Shown here: one piece after another, positions 19,612 through 31,317 of the stretch | How the letters are laid out: every line of letters starts with the position of its first letter | Position numbering within the stretch: the stretch's first letter is position 1 | DNA from: Pelobacter propionicus DSM 2379 | GTDB taxonomy: Bacteria > Desulfobacterota > Desulfuromonadia > Geobacterales > Pseudopelobacteraceae | Length of the DNA: 64,000 nt | Reading direction: 5' to 3' | Assembly (NCBI RefSeq): GCF_000015045.1 | Contig: NC_008609.1 | Span: 1,054,001-1,118,000, forward strand | Made by a program: the position numbers and the translations under genes | The notes under the pieces: model-generated | What the model saw: only the letters and a program-made list of their open reading frames with translations | Database searches by the model: none | Told to the model about the DNA's origin: nothing

Positions 19612-19673
19612 ATGAAGACATGAACAGCGAAACCGTCTATGAGACGTTTTTTAAACATGTTGCCGTACTTTGA
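19612..19673 (+). promoter_or_regulatory. Leader mini-ORFs with terminator-like hairpin
   Basis: A perfect SD AGGAGG (19601-19606) precedes a three-codon ORF (19612-19623). It is overlapped by ATGA with a 17-codon ORF (19620-19673) that reads across a small hairpin CGTCT-ATG-AGACG followed by six T (19634-19652). The layout resembles a translation-coupled attenuator before acoA. The stem is only 5 bp, so its strength is uncertain. Confidence 0.4.
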
Positions 19674-19680
19674 AGGATTT

Positions 19681-21687
19681 GAAAGGAGAAGCTATGACGT
19701 CCCAGTTGAAGAAGGAAGATCTGCTCAGGGCATACCGGACCATGAGGGAGATCCGCGAGTTTGAAGACCGCCTGCACATCGAGTTTGCCACGGGCAAGAT
19801 TCCGGGGTTTGTGCACCTGTACTCGGGCGAGGAGGCTGTTGCCACGGGCGTGTGCATGCACCTGACCGATGAGGACCGCATTTCCAGCACCCATCGCGGC
19901 CATGGCCACTGCATTGCCAAGGGTGTGGACATCCACGGCATGATGGCCGAGATCTACGGCAAGAAGACCGGCACCTGCGGCGGCAAGGGTGGTTCCATGC
20001 ACATCGCCGACCTGGAGAAGGGGATGATGGGCGCCAACGGCATCGTGGGCGCCGGGCCTCCGCTGATCTGCGGCGCGGCCCTGGCAGCCAAGTTCAAGGG
20101 TAATGGCGGGGTGGGTGTTGCTTTTTTCGGTGACGGCGCCTCCAATCAGGGGACCATCCTGGAGAGTATGAACCTGGCCTCGGTATGGAAGCTGCCGGTG
20201 ATCTTCCTGAACGAGAACAACGGCTACGCCGAGTCAACCGGCGTCTCCTACAACGTTCCGACCCCCAACATAGCCGACCGCGCCGCCGGTTTCGGCATGC
20301 CGGGCGTCACCGTGGACGGCAACGACTTCTTCGCCGTGTACGAGGCTGCCGGCGAGGCGATCCGCCGGGCCCGGGCGGGCGAGGGGCCGACGCTTCTGGA
20401 GTGCAAGACCCAGCGTTACTTCGGCCACTTCGAAGGTGACGCCATGACCTACCGTCCCAACGGAGAGAGCCAGAACCTGCGCAAGACGAAAGACTGCCTG
20501 AAGATCTTTGCCGAGAAGGCCATTGCCGCCGGCCTGGTTACTGCCGCGGAACTGGAAGCCATTGACAAGGAAGTTCTGGCCCTGATCGAAGACTCCGTGG
20601 TCAAGGCTCTGGCTGCGCCCAAACCAACGGCGGCGGATCTTCTGACCGGCGTCTACGTATCGTACTAGAGAGCGGAAAGGAACCGATATATGTCGAGAAA
20701 ACTCAATTATAAAGATGCGATCAACGAGGCTCTGTCCCAGGAAATGGCGCGTGACGAGAAGGTCATCGTCATTGGTCTGGACGTTGCCGGCGGCCGGGGA
20801 ACCCAGGGAGTCATGGATGCCTGGGGTGGTGTTCTGGGGGTAACCAAGGGACTGTACGCGAAATACGGGGATCGTGTCATGGACACCCCCATCTCCGAAT
20901 CCGCCTACATCGGCTCCGCCGTGGGCGCCGCCGCCTGCGGCATGCGTCCGGTGGTGGAGATGATGTTCGCCGACTTCCTGGGGGTCTGTTTCGACCAGCT
21001 GATGAACCAGGCGGCCAAATTCCGCTACATGTTCGGCGGCACGGCCGAGACGCCGGTTGTCTGTCGCATGATGTACGGCGGCGGTTTCCGTGGCGCTGCC
21101 CAGCACTCCCAGTGCCTGTACTCCATCTTCGCCCACATCCCGGGACTGAAGGTCGTGCTTCCCTCCACGCCTGCCGAGGCCAAGGGTCTCCTGATTCAGT
21201 CCATCCGTGACAACGACCCGGTCATCTTCATGGAGCACAAGGCGCTGTACGCCATGAAGGGCGAGGTCCCCGAGGAGAGCTACACCATCCCCTTCGGCCA
21301 GGCCAACATCGTCCGGGAGGGCAAAGACGTGACCATCGTGGCGCTGGGCCGCATGGTGCACATGGCCACCCAGGCTGCGGCCTCCCTGGCCAAGGCCGGT
21401 ATCGAGTGTGAGGTGATCGACCCGCGCACCATCTCTCCGCTGGACACGGCCACGATCATCAAGAGTGTGGAGAAGACCGGCCGGCTGGTGGTGGTGGACG
21501 AATCCCACCCGCGCGCCAGCATGGCCGGCGACATCTCCTCGGTGGTTGCCCAGGAAGCCTTCGGCTCCCTGAAGGGAGCGATCAAGTTGGTGACCGCTCC
21601 GCACACTCCGGTACCGTTCAGCGATGTGCTGGAAGACCTCTACCTGCCCAATGCCGCAAAAATCGAGGCAGCGGTAAAGGCGATCAT
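19681..21687. repeat. 2007-bp direct repeat, copy 1 (acoA-acoB)
   Basis: Bases 19681-21687 are repeated at 23161-25167 with a constant offset of 3480. I found no difference in line-by-line reading. The repeat starts just before the acoA SD and ends three bases into the last difference at the acoB stop. Confidence 0.93.
19694..20668 (+). CDS. acoA: Acetoin dehydrogenase E1 alpha subunit, copy 1
   Basis: The 324-residue subunit of the thiamine-diphosphate-dependent E1 cleaves acetoin into acetaldehyde and an acetyl group passed to the E2 lipoate. The TPP motif is seen as GDGASNQG (residues 146-153) ending in NENN (173-176). The His-Arg-Gly-His-Gly (67-71) and GKGGSMH (97-103) segments are typical of E1 alpha. 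AGGAGA lies before the ATG; an in-frame start at 19670 is less likely. First structural gene after the sigma-54 promoter. Its DNA is repeated as copy 2. Confidence 0.95.
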   Translation: MTSQLKKEDLLRAYRTMREIREFEDRLHIEFATGKIPGFVHLYSGEEAVATGVCMHLTDEDRISSTHRGHGHCIAKGVDIHGMMAEIYGKKTGTCGGKGGSMHIADLEKGMMGANGIVGAGPPLICGAALAAKFKGNGGVGVAFFGDGASNQGTILESMNLASVWKLPVIFLNENNGYAESTGVSYNVPTPNIADRAAGFGMPGVTVDGNDFFAVYEAAGEAIRRARAGEGPTLLECKTQRYFGHFEGDAMTYRPNGESQNLRKTKDCLKIFAEKAIAAGLVTAAELEAIDKEVLALIEDSVVKALAAPKPTAADLLTGVYVSY

Positions 21688-21691
21688 CTGA
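20690..21691 (+). CDS. acoB: Acetoin dehydrogenase E1 beta subunit, copy 1
   Basis: The 333-residue E1 beta subunit pairs with AcoA in a heterotetramer and completes the TPP site. Family segments are NYKDAINEALSQEMARDEKV at the start, MDTPISESAYIGSAVGAA, MMFADF and, in the C-terminal domain, GRMVHMATQAA and VEKTGRLVVVDESHPRASMAGDI. It starts 21 bases after acoA with AAAGGAA upstream. Copy 1 ends in Ile-Ile-stop (TGA), copy 2 in Ile-Met-stop (TAG); otherwise the proteins are the same. Confidence 0.95.
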   Translation: MSRKLNYKDAINEALSQEMARDEKVIVIGLDVAGGRGTQGVMDAWGGVLGVTKGLYAKYGDRVMDTPISESAYIGSAVGAAACGMRPVVEMMFADFLGVCFDQLMNQAAKFRYMFGGTAETPVVCRMMYGGGFRGAAQHSQCLYSIFAHIPGLKVVLPSTPAEAKGLLIQSIRDNDPVIFMEHKALYAMKGEVPEESYTIPFGQANIVREGKDVTIVALGRMVHMATQAAASLAKAGIECEVIDPRTISPLDTATIIKSVEKTGRLVVVDESHPRASMAGDISSVVAQEAFGSLKGAIKLVTAPHTPVPFSDVLEDLYLPNAAKIEAAVKAII

Positions 21692-21744
21692 AAACATTCC
21701 AACGTCTTGATAGACACGATTCATAGGACAAGAAAGGTACGACA

Positions 21745-23124
21745 ATGACTGCATCAGTACAGGAATTAACCATGCCCAAATGGGGGCTGACCATGGAAGA
21801 GGGCACCCTGGCCAAGTGGCTGATCGACGAGGGAAGCCAGATCGAACCGGGGATGGCTATTGCCGAGGTGGAGACCGACAAGATCGTCAACGTGATGGAG
21901 GCGAACCAGAGCGGTGTCCTGGCCAAGCAGATAGCCGATGAAGGCGATGTGCTGCCGGTGGGCGCGCTGATTGGCGTTATCACCCAAGGGGATGCCGCGG
22001 AAAGTGCCATCGCCGATTTTATCGCCAATTTCGGCTCTGATGAGGAAGCAGCGCCAGCGGAAGAGTCTGCCTGCAGCGCAGCATCCGATGACATCTACTG
22101 CCTGACCATGCCCAAGTGGGGGCTGACCATGGAAGAGGGGACCCTGGTCAAGTGGTTGATCGATGAGGGAACCCAGATCGAGCTGGGCATGTCCATCGCC
22201 GAGGTGGAGACCGACAAGATCGTCAACGTGCTCGAAGCCACCCACGCCGGTATCCTGAGACGCAAGATCGCCGATGAAGGGGACGAACTCCCTGTTGGCG
22301 CTCTGCTGGGAGTGATCGCCGATGCGTCTGTTTCCGACCAGGCCATTGACGCCTTCCTCGCCGGCGGGGCAACGGAGACGGCAGCGGAAGATGCCTCGGT
22401 GCCGGCAGCCGAGGAACCGCAGGCTGAATCGGCAGCAGCGGGACAGATCCTGGACGGCTCGCTGCCGCTGGAGGGGATGCGCGCGGCCATATCCAAGACC
22501 GTGACCACCTCATGGACGACCATCCCGCACTATATGGTGACGGTGGCCATCGACATGGGCAGGGCGGAGGCGCTGAGCAGCGCCCAGAAACAGGCCGGTA
22601 AGCGGGTCTCCATCAACGACATGCTGATCAAGGCATCGGCCCTGGCAATCGGCAAGTACCCCCTGATCAACGCCGCCTTTAGCGGCAAGAACATCACGCT
22701 GCACGGAGACGTGAACGTCGCCATGGCCATCGGTCTGGAAGAAGGAGTGATCATGCCGGTGATCAGGGAATGCCAGAAGCTCCCGGTCCAGCAAATCGGC
22801 GAGAGGAGCCGCGAACTGGTGGCACTCGCCAAGGAGGGCAAGCTGGGCAGCGCCGAATTGAGCGGTGGGACCTTCGCCATATCCAACATGGGGATGCTGG
22901 GGGTGGAGGATTTTATCGCCATCGTGCCGCCCAACCTGTCCGCTATCCTGGCCGTCGGCATGGTCAAGGACGAGCCGGTGGTGCGCGACGGCCAGGTGGT
23001 TGCTGCCCGCATGATGAGGGTGACCGTTTCCGCCGACCACCGGGTGCATGACGGCGCCTATGCCGCCAAATTCCTCGGTGAACTGAAGGGCATACTGGAA
23101 GCGCCGGAGACGATCCTGGCCTGA
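21745..23124 (+). CDS. acoC: Acetoin dehydrogenase E2 (dihydrolipoamide acetyltransferase) with two lipoyl domains
   Basis: The 459-residue E2 moves the acetyl group from E1 to CoA. Two tandem lipoyl domains (about residues 8-80 and 119-192) each have the target Lys in VETDKIVNV (Lys46 and Lys158). They are highly similar at the DNA level, so one arose by internal duplication. The catalytic domain (about 235-459) ends with the active-site ADHRVHDG. Between them lies only an Ala/Glu-rich linker: I see no peripheral subunit-binding domain, which normally docks E1 or E3. The gene sits between the two acoAB copies. Confidence 0.93.
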   Translation: MTASVQELTMPKWGLTMEEGTLAKWLIDEGSQIEPGMAIAEVETDKIVNVMEANQSGVLAKQIADEGDVLPVGALIGVITQGDAAESAIADFIANFGSDEEAAPAEESACSAASDDIYCLTMPKWGLTMEEGTLVKWLIDEGTQIELGMSIAEVETDKIVNVLEATHAGILRRKIADEGDELPVGALLGVIADASVSDQAIDAFLAGGATETAAEDASVPAAEEPQAESAAAGQILDGSLPLEGMRAAISKTVTTSWTTIPHYMVTVAIDMGRAEALSSAQKQAGKRVSINDMLIKASALAIGKYPLINAAFSGKNITLHGDVNVAMAIGLEEGVIMPVIRECQKLPVQQIGERSRELVALAKEGKLGSAELSGGTFAISNMGMLGVEDFIAIVPPNLSAILAVGMVKDEPVVRDGQVVAARMMRVTVSADHRVHDGAYAAKFLGELKGILEAPETILA

Positions 23125-23160
23125 TAACGGGCCGGCACATGAATTGGATTACACGAAGTC

Positions 23161-25167
23161 GAAAGGAGAAGCTATGACGTCCCAGTTGAAGAAGGAAGAT
23201 CTGCTCAGGGCATACCGGACCATGAGGGAGATCCGCGAGTTTGAAGACCGCCTGCACATCGAGTTTGCCACGGGCAAGATTCCGGGGTTTGTGCACCTGT
23301 ACTCGGGCGAGGAGGCTGTTGCCACGGGCGTGTGCATGCACCTGACCGATGAGGACCGCATTTCCAGCACCCATCGCGGCCATGGCCACTGCATTGCCAA
23401 GGGTGTGGACATCCACGGCATGATGGCCGAGATCTACGGCAAGAAGACCGGCACCTGCGGCGGCAAGGGTGGTTCCATGCACATCGCCGACCTGGAGAAG
23501 GGGATGATGGGCGCCAACGGCATCGTGGGCGCCGGGCCTCCGCTGATCTGCGGCGCGGCCCTGGCAGCCAAGTTCAAGGGTAATGGCGGGGTGGGTGTTG
23601 CTTTTTTCGGTGACGGCGCCTCCAATCAGGGGACCATCCTGGAGAGTATGAACCTGGCCTCGGTATGGAAGCTGCCGGTGATCTTCCTGAACGAGAACAA
23701 CGGCTACGCCGAGTCAACCGGCGTCTCCTACAACGTTCCGACCCCCAACATAGCCGACCGCGCCGCCGGTTTCGGCATGCCGGGCGTCACCGTGGACGGC
23801 AACGACTTCTTCGCCGTGTACGAGGCTGCCGGCGAGGCGATCCGCCGGGCCCGGGCGGGCGAGGGGCCGACGCTTCTGGAGTGCAAGACCCAGCGTTACT
23901 TCGGCCACTTCGAAGGTGACGCCATGACCTACCGTCCCAACGGAGAGAGCCAGAACCTGCGCAAGACGAAAGACTGCCTGAAGATCTTTGCCGAGAAGGC
24001 CATTGCCGCCGGCCTGGTTACTGCCGCGGAACTGGAAGCCATTGACAAGGAAGTTCTGGCCCTGATCGAAGACTCCGTGGTCAAGGCTCTGGCTGCGCCC
24101 AAACCAACGGCGGCGGATCTTCTGACCGGCGTCTACGTATCGTACTAGAGAGCGGAAAGGAACCGATATATGTCGAGAAAACTCAATTATAAAGATGCGA
24201 TCAACGAGGCTCTGTCCCAGGAAATGGCGCGTGACGAGAAGGTCATCGTCATTGGTCTGGACGTTGCCGGCGGCCGGGGAACCCAGGGAGTCATGGATGC
24301 CTGGGGTGGTGTTCTGGGGGTAACCAAGGGACTGTACGCGAAATACGGGGATCGTGTCATGGACACCCCCATCTCCGAATCCGCCTACATCGGCTCCGCC
24401 GTGGGCGCCGCCGCCTGCGGCATGCGTCCGGTGGTGGAGATGATGTTCGCCGACTTCCTGGGGGTCTGTTTCGACCAGCTGATGAACCAGGCGGCCAAAT
24501 TCCGCTACATGTTCGGCGGCACGGCCGAGACGCCGGTTGTCTGTCGCATGATGTACGGCGGCGGTTTCCGTGGCGCTGCCCAGCACTCCCAGTGCCTGTA
24601 CTCCATCTTCGCCCACATCCCGGGACTGAAGGTCGTGCTTCCCTCCACGCCTGCCGAGGCCAAGGGTCTCCTGATTCAGTCCATCCGTGACAACGACCCG
24701 GTCATCTTCATGGAGCACAAGGCGCTGTACGCCATGAAGGGCGAGGTCCCCGAGGAGAGCTACACCATCCCCTTCGGCCAGGCCAACATCGTCCGGGAGG
24801 GCAAAGACGTGACCATCGTGGCGCTGGGCCGCATGGTGCACATGGCCACCCAGGCTGCGGCCTCCCTGGCCAAGGCCGGTATCGAGTGTGAGGTGATCGA
24901 CCCGCGCACCATCTCTCCGCTGGACACGGCCACGATCATCAAGAGTGTGGAGAAGACCGGCCGGCTGGTGGTGGTGGACGAATCCCACCCGCGCGCCAGC
25001 ATGGCCGGCGACATCTCCTCGGTGGTTGCCCAGGAAGCCTTCGGCTCCCTGAAGGGAGCGATCAAGTTGGTGACCGCTCCGCACACTCCGGTACCGTTCA
25101 GCGATGTGCTGGAAGACCTCTACCTGCCCAATGCCGCAAAAATCGAGGCAGCGGTAAAGGCGATCAT
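23161..25167. repeat. 2007-bp direct repeat, copy 2 (acoA-acoB)
   Basis: Second copy of the repeat at 19681-21687. The junction bases differ on both sides (T/C before, CTGA/GTAG after), which defines its limits. Only acoC and short spacers lie between the copies. Confidence 0.93.
23174..24148 (+). CDS. acoA: Acetoin dehydrogenase E1 alpha subunit, copy 2
   Basis: The encoded protein is identical to copy 1 (19694-20668), with the same TPP motif, RBS and downstream spacing to acoB. It begins 49 bases after acoC, without a promoter of its own that I can see, and is probably read from the upstream sigma-54 promoter. Two copies may raise E1 output relative to E2. Absence of any difference suggests a recent duplication or continued gene conversion. 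Confidence 0.95.
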   Translation: MTSQLKKEDLLRAYRTMREIREFEDRLHIEFATGKIPGFVHLYSGEEAVATGVCMHLTDEDRISSTHRGHGHCIAKGVDIHGMMAEIYGKKTGTCGGKGGSMHIADLEKGMMGANGIVGAGPPLICGAALAAKFKGNGGVGVAFFGDGASNQGTILESMNLASVWKLPVIFLNENNGYAESTGVSYNVPTPNIADRAAGFGMPGVTVDGNDFFAVYEAAGEAIRRARAGEGPTLLECKTQRYFGHFEGDAMTYRPNGESQNLRKTKDCLKIFAEKAIAAGLVTAAELEAIDKEVLALIEDSVVKALAAPKPTAADLLTGVYVSY

Positions 25168-25171
25168 GTAG
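24170..25171 (+). CDS. acoB: Acetoin dehydrogenase E1 beta subunit, copy 2
   Basis: The protein is identical to copy 1 except for the final residue (Met in place of Ile). The repeat breaks off three bases before the stop, and the gene is completed by flanking sequence (GTAG). A GC-rich hairpin follows within 10 bases, then lipA. Confidence 0.95.
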   Translation: MSRKLNYKDAINEALSQEMARDEKVIVIGLDVAGGRGTQGVMDAWGGVLGVTKGLYAKYGDRVMDTPISESAYIGSAVGAAACGMRPVVEMMFADFLGVCFDQLMNQAAKFRYMFGGTAETPVVCRMMYGGGFRGAAQHSQCLYSIFAHIPGLKVVLPSTPAEAKGLLIQSIRDNDPVIFMEHKALYAMKGEVPEESYTIPFGQANIVREGKDVTIVALGRMVHMATQAAASLAKAGIECEVIDPRTISPLDTATIIKSVEKTGRLVVVDESHPRASMAGDISSVVAQEAFGSLKGAIKLVTAPHTPVPFSDVLEDLYLPNAAKIEAAVKAIM

Positions 25172-25180
25172 ACGAAGGAT

Positions 25181-25224
25181 CCTCCGCGGCGGCATCCAGG
25201 GATGTGGGGGGGACGCCGCGGAGG
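25181..25224. repeat. GC-rich hairpin between acoB copy 2 and lipA
   Basis: CCTCCGCGGCG (25181-25191) pairs perfectly with CGCCGCGGAGG (25214-25224). There is no T-run, so it is not a simple terminator. It may mark an RNA processing or stability site between the acoAB and lipA parts of the mRNA. Confidence 0.6.
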
Positions 25225-25353
25225 TGTCATGGGTAAGCGTATGGATAACCGTTCTCCCACAGGGAGCCGCAACGCCCTGGCAGCTGCTTTGTTGCTTTGT
25301 GTGAGTCAATGGTTTCCATGTCAGCATGGGGGAAATTCGGGGAGATGATCTCT

Positions 25354-26298
25354 ATGGACGTACAACCAACAACGATGCGGGGAGCGGTGAAAACCGCCCA
25401 TCTGGGAACGGATGTATCCCTTGCCACCAAGCCGTTGCCCAAGCCGGAGTGGCTGCGGGGAAAATCGGCCAGCACGCCGGATGTGGAGAGGTTGGTGAGG
25501 ATCCTTCGGGACAACCGGCTGCACACGGTCTGCGAAGAGGCATCCTGCCCCAACCTGGGCGAATGCTTCCGCAAGGGGACCGCGACCTTCATGATCATGG
25601 GGGATGTGTGCACACGGCACTGCCCGTTCTGCAACGTGGCCCATGGCTCACCCCATGAGCTGGCGGCCGATGAGCCGGTCAATCTGGCCCGGGCCGTTGA
25701 ACTCTTGAAATTGAGCTACGTGGTCATCACCTCGGTGACCAGGGATGATCTCCCTGACGGTGGCGCCGGCCATTACGGAGCCTGTGTCCGGGCCCTGCGG
25801 GACCTGAAGCGGAGCCTGAAGGTTGAAATACTGACTCCCGATTTTCGCGGTGCTGTGGCCGTGGCATTCGAAGAGCTGCGCATGAATCTCCCCGATGTGT
25901 TCAACCATAACCTGGAAACGGTGCCGCGCCTGTACCCCAGGGTGCGCCCCCAGGCCGATTATCATGGCTCTTTGGATCTGTTGCTCCGCTTCAGGGAACA
26001 GTTCGATCATGTCCCCACCAAATCCGGGCTGATGCTTGGCCTGGGTGAAACGGAGCAGGAAGTGCGGGATGTCATGGAAGAACTGCGCCGCCACCGCTGC
26101 GACATGCTGACCCTGGGGCAGTACATGCGACCCAGTCCGCATCATCTGCCGGTGGAGCGCTACGTCACCCCCGACGAATTCGAGCGTTACCGGCAGTTCG
26201 GGCTCTCCATCGGCTTTTCCCATGTGGAATCAGGCCCCATGGTGCGCTCGTCCTACCATGCGGACATGCAGGCACGGGAACTTATGCTGGTAAACTGA
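25354..26298 (+). CDS. lipA: Lipoyl synthase
   Basis: The radical-SAM enzyme inserts two sulfurs into octanoyl groups on E2 lipoyl domains. It has the auxiliary cluster motif CEEASCPNLGEC, the radical-SAM CTRHCPFC and the C-terminal RSSYHAD whose Ser binds the auxiliary cluster. From the ATG at 25354 (GGGGAG upstream) it has 314 residues. Its place inside the aco operon fits demand for lipoylated AcoC. Confidence 0.96.
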   Translation: MDVQPTTMRGAVKTAHLGTDVSLATKPLPKPEWLRGKSASTPDVERLVRILRDNRLHTVCEEASCPNLGECFRKGTATFMIMGDVCTRHCPFCNVAHGSPHELAADEPVNLARAVELLKLSYVVITSVTRDDLPDGGAGHYGACVRALRDLKRSLKVEILTPDFRGAVAVAFEELRMNLPDVFNHNLETVPRLYPRVRPQADYHGSLDLLLRFREQFDHVPTKSGLMLGLGETEQEVRDVMEELRRHRCDMLTLGQYMRPSPHHLPVERYVTPDEFERYRQFGLSIGFSHVESGPMVRSSYHADMQARELMLVN

Positions 26299-26402
26299 TA
26301 GACACGAGGCTCGCGTGACGTTCACGTCATCCCCTCAGGGGGGGCAACAGGGCCGGGACGTTTGCGCGTGGCTTAAACCACGAAAAACAAGAGGTGCAAG
26401 GA

Positions 26403-27818
<1,416 letters not shown>

Positions 27819-27833
27819 TGATGTGCATTGTTG

Positions 27834-27879
27834 CCCCCACCGGAGTCACCTTCCTCCGATTCCGGTGGGGGCTTTTTTG
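27834..27879 (+). terminator. Terminator closing the aco-lipA-lpd transcript
   Basis: CCCCCACCGGA pairs with TCCGGTGGGGG around a 16-base loop, followed by CTTTTTTT. It ends the lpd side and lies upstream of the lipB start. Confidence 0.85.
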
Positions 27880-27915
27880 ACCGTCCAGGTATGGCGGGAA
27901 TTCGGGAAGCGAACA

Positions 27916-28545
27916 ATGATTCTGAATGATCTCGGTGTCGTCGACTATGCCGCCGCCTTCAGCCTACAGGAACGCATCGCTGATGGGGTGTACCGCAACG
28001 CCACGCCGGAGACGCTACTGCTTCTGGAGCACCATCCGGTCTACACCATCGGACGGGCCGGCTGCGAAGAAAACATCTTGGACCACTCCATCCAGGCCAT
28101 CCGCATCAGCCGGGGCGGGGATGTCACCTTTCACGGGCCGGGGCAGCTGGTGGGCTATCCGCTGATCAACCTCAGGCCGCGGGGCTGCGATCTGCGGCAT
28201 TACCTGAGGTTCCTGGAGGAACTGCTGATTTCGGTGGTGGCTGATTTTGGTGTCAGCGCTTTCCGGGTGCCGGGAAAAACCGGTGTCTGGACCGACCAGG
28301 GCAAGTTGGCCGCCATCGGTGTAGGCGTGCGTCACTGGGTTACCATGCACGGTTTTGCCATGAACGTGAACAACGACCTCTCCTCCTTTGAGCGCATCAA
28401 TCCCTGCGGCATTGCCACCTGTCCCATCGCTTCCCTGGAGCGCCTCTGTGGCTGCCCGATTGCCATGGATGAGGTGAAGTCGCGCGTCGCCGGGCGCTTC
28501 CAGGGGCTGCTGGATGAGTGGCTCCCCGCAGCCGGAGCGCTGTAG
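27916..28545 (+). CDS. lipB: Octanoyl-ACP:protein octanoyltransferase
   Basis: The 209-residue enzyme attaches octanoate to lipoyl domains before LipA acts. Motifs are LLLEHHPVYTIGR, RGGDVTFHGPGQLVGYPL and, near the C-terminal half, GVWTDQGKLAAIGVGVRHWVTMHG with the Lys, and NPCGI with the catalytic Cys. The ATG at 27916 follows a terminator, so some read-through or a separate promoter is needed. With lipA it makes the operon self-sufficient for lipoate. Confidence 0.95.
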   Translation: MILNDLGVVDYAAAFSLQERIADGVYRNATPETLLLLEHHPVYTIGRAGCEENILDHSIQAIRISRGGDVTFHGPGQLVGYPLINLRPRGCDLRHYLRFLEELLISVVADFGVSAFRVPGKTGVWTDQGKLAAIGVGVRHWVTMHGFAMNVNNDLSSFERINPCGIATCPIASLERLCGCPIAMDEVKSRVAGRFQGLLDEWLPAAGAL

Positions 28546-28864
28546 GCAGGGCGCTTCACCGCTGTCCTTACGTCTTCTCGTGCGAATTTCCGGACTCTTG
28601 AAATCACTCTCTCCCATGTGTCGCTCGCCCTGCGCCGCTTCCCCTTCGTCTCCCCCTTTTTCCCTTCCCATGCATCGCCCCTGCGCTCCCTTGTGCCGAC
28701 TGTTCTTCAGTCCTCTCCCGTGCTTTTTCCGTTTTCCGACGCCGTACATCCCTTTTTCATGAACTGGATCCCTTTCGGGTTGCTGCCCCCCCCCCCCGGT
28801 GAGGCCGGGATGGTGCGCCGGCTCTCCTGGGGGGGGGATTGATACGGACGGATGGCGCGGCCAT
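28546..28864. other. Pyrimidine-rich intergenic stretch with C12 and G9 tracts
   Basis: After lipB the plus strand is rich in C and T for about 200 bases. It ends in a run of 12 C (28786-28797) and, after a 31-base spacer, a run of 9 G (28829-28837) that can pair with it. I find no credible gene. Confidence 0.6.
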
Positions 28865-28907
28865 GGCTGAAACAGGTGTAACGGTCGCGGCTGAAACAGG
28901 TGTAACG
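28865..28907. promoter_or_regulatory. Two identical 19-bp activator-type repeats upstream of thiC row
   Basis: The same 19 bases (GGCTGAAACAGGTGTAACG) occur at 28865-28883 and 28889-28907, 24 bases apart. Each contains the dyad GAAACA-GG-TGTAAC. They lie about 140-180 bases before a sigma-54 promoter. Form and 24-base spacing equal the pair before acoA. Confidence 0.65.
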
Positions 28908-29045
28908 CGTCCCCGCGCCAGCGGAGAAAGAGGTCGGCTCTATCCGGAAAAGCCACGGGTACTGAAAAGAGGCTGCTCTGCAAAATTGATCAATATCAGG
29001 TGGTTGCAAGACTTTTTGCGTGCAATGGCGTTGATTTCTCAATTC

Positions 29046-29061
29046 TGGTGCTGTTTTTGCT
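29046..29061 (+). promoter_or_regulatory. Sigma-54 promoter of the thiC-acoX row
   Basis: TGGTGC-TGTTT-TTGCT has GG and GC 10 bases apart and a perfect TTGCT -12 box. Transcription should begin near 29073 and read the small ORF, thiC and the genes up to acoX. Confidence 0.7.
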
Positions 29062-29152
29062 TTGTCTGCAGTGACGCCGCCGATGCTGGAGCAGGCCGCT
29101 TGCGGCTGCTTCAGCCGACGAGGAAATCCGTAAAGCCGGAAAGGAATCATGC

Positions 29153-29404
29153 ATGCCGGGACATTCAACGCGACTGCACGAGTCGGCGAACTGGCCGGGA
29201 GAACAGCGCACGCGCATGCAGCGGGCCGACAGCCTGCTGGATGCGATCTCTGTCTGTCTCAATGCCCATATCCATGGCGCCAGCGCCTTTAGCCTGGATG
29301 ACATCGCGCGCTCCATTGTCCGGGAGATCGGTTGTTACCGAGGCCAGGAGTTCCTGCCGGCTGAAGTGCGGCGCGATGCCGGCCGCCGCCCCGAGGCGTG
29401 CTGA
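29153..29404 (+). CDS. Small hypothetical protein
   Basis: An 83-codon frame lies between the sigma-54 promoter and thiC. It begins MPGHSTRLHESANWPG and contains a plausible helical segment SLLDAISVCLNAHIHGASAF and DDIARSIVREIGCYRG. AAGGAA stands before the ATG. No known family is recognised. It could be a true small gene of the row or chance open sequence in GC-rich DNA. Confidence 0.4.
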   Translation: MPGHSTRLHESANWPGEQRTRMQRADSLLDAISVCLNAHIHGASAFSLDDIARSIVREIGCYRGQEFLPAEVRRDAGRRPEAC

Positions 29405-31297
<1,893 letters not shown>

Positions 31298-31317
31298 CAA
31301 CGCACAACGGAGTCGTG

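Noticed and set aside
20234-25327. Long minus-strand frames (506 and 537 codons) opposite acoA-acoB
   Set aside because: They are antisense to strongly supported genes, are His/Gly/Val-rich without domains and occur equally in both repeat copies, as expected for shadows in GC-rich DNA.
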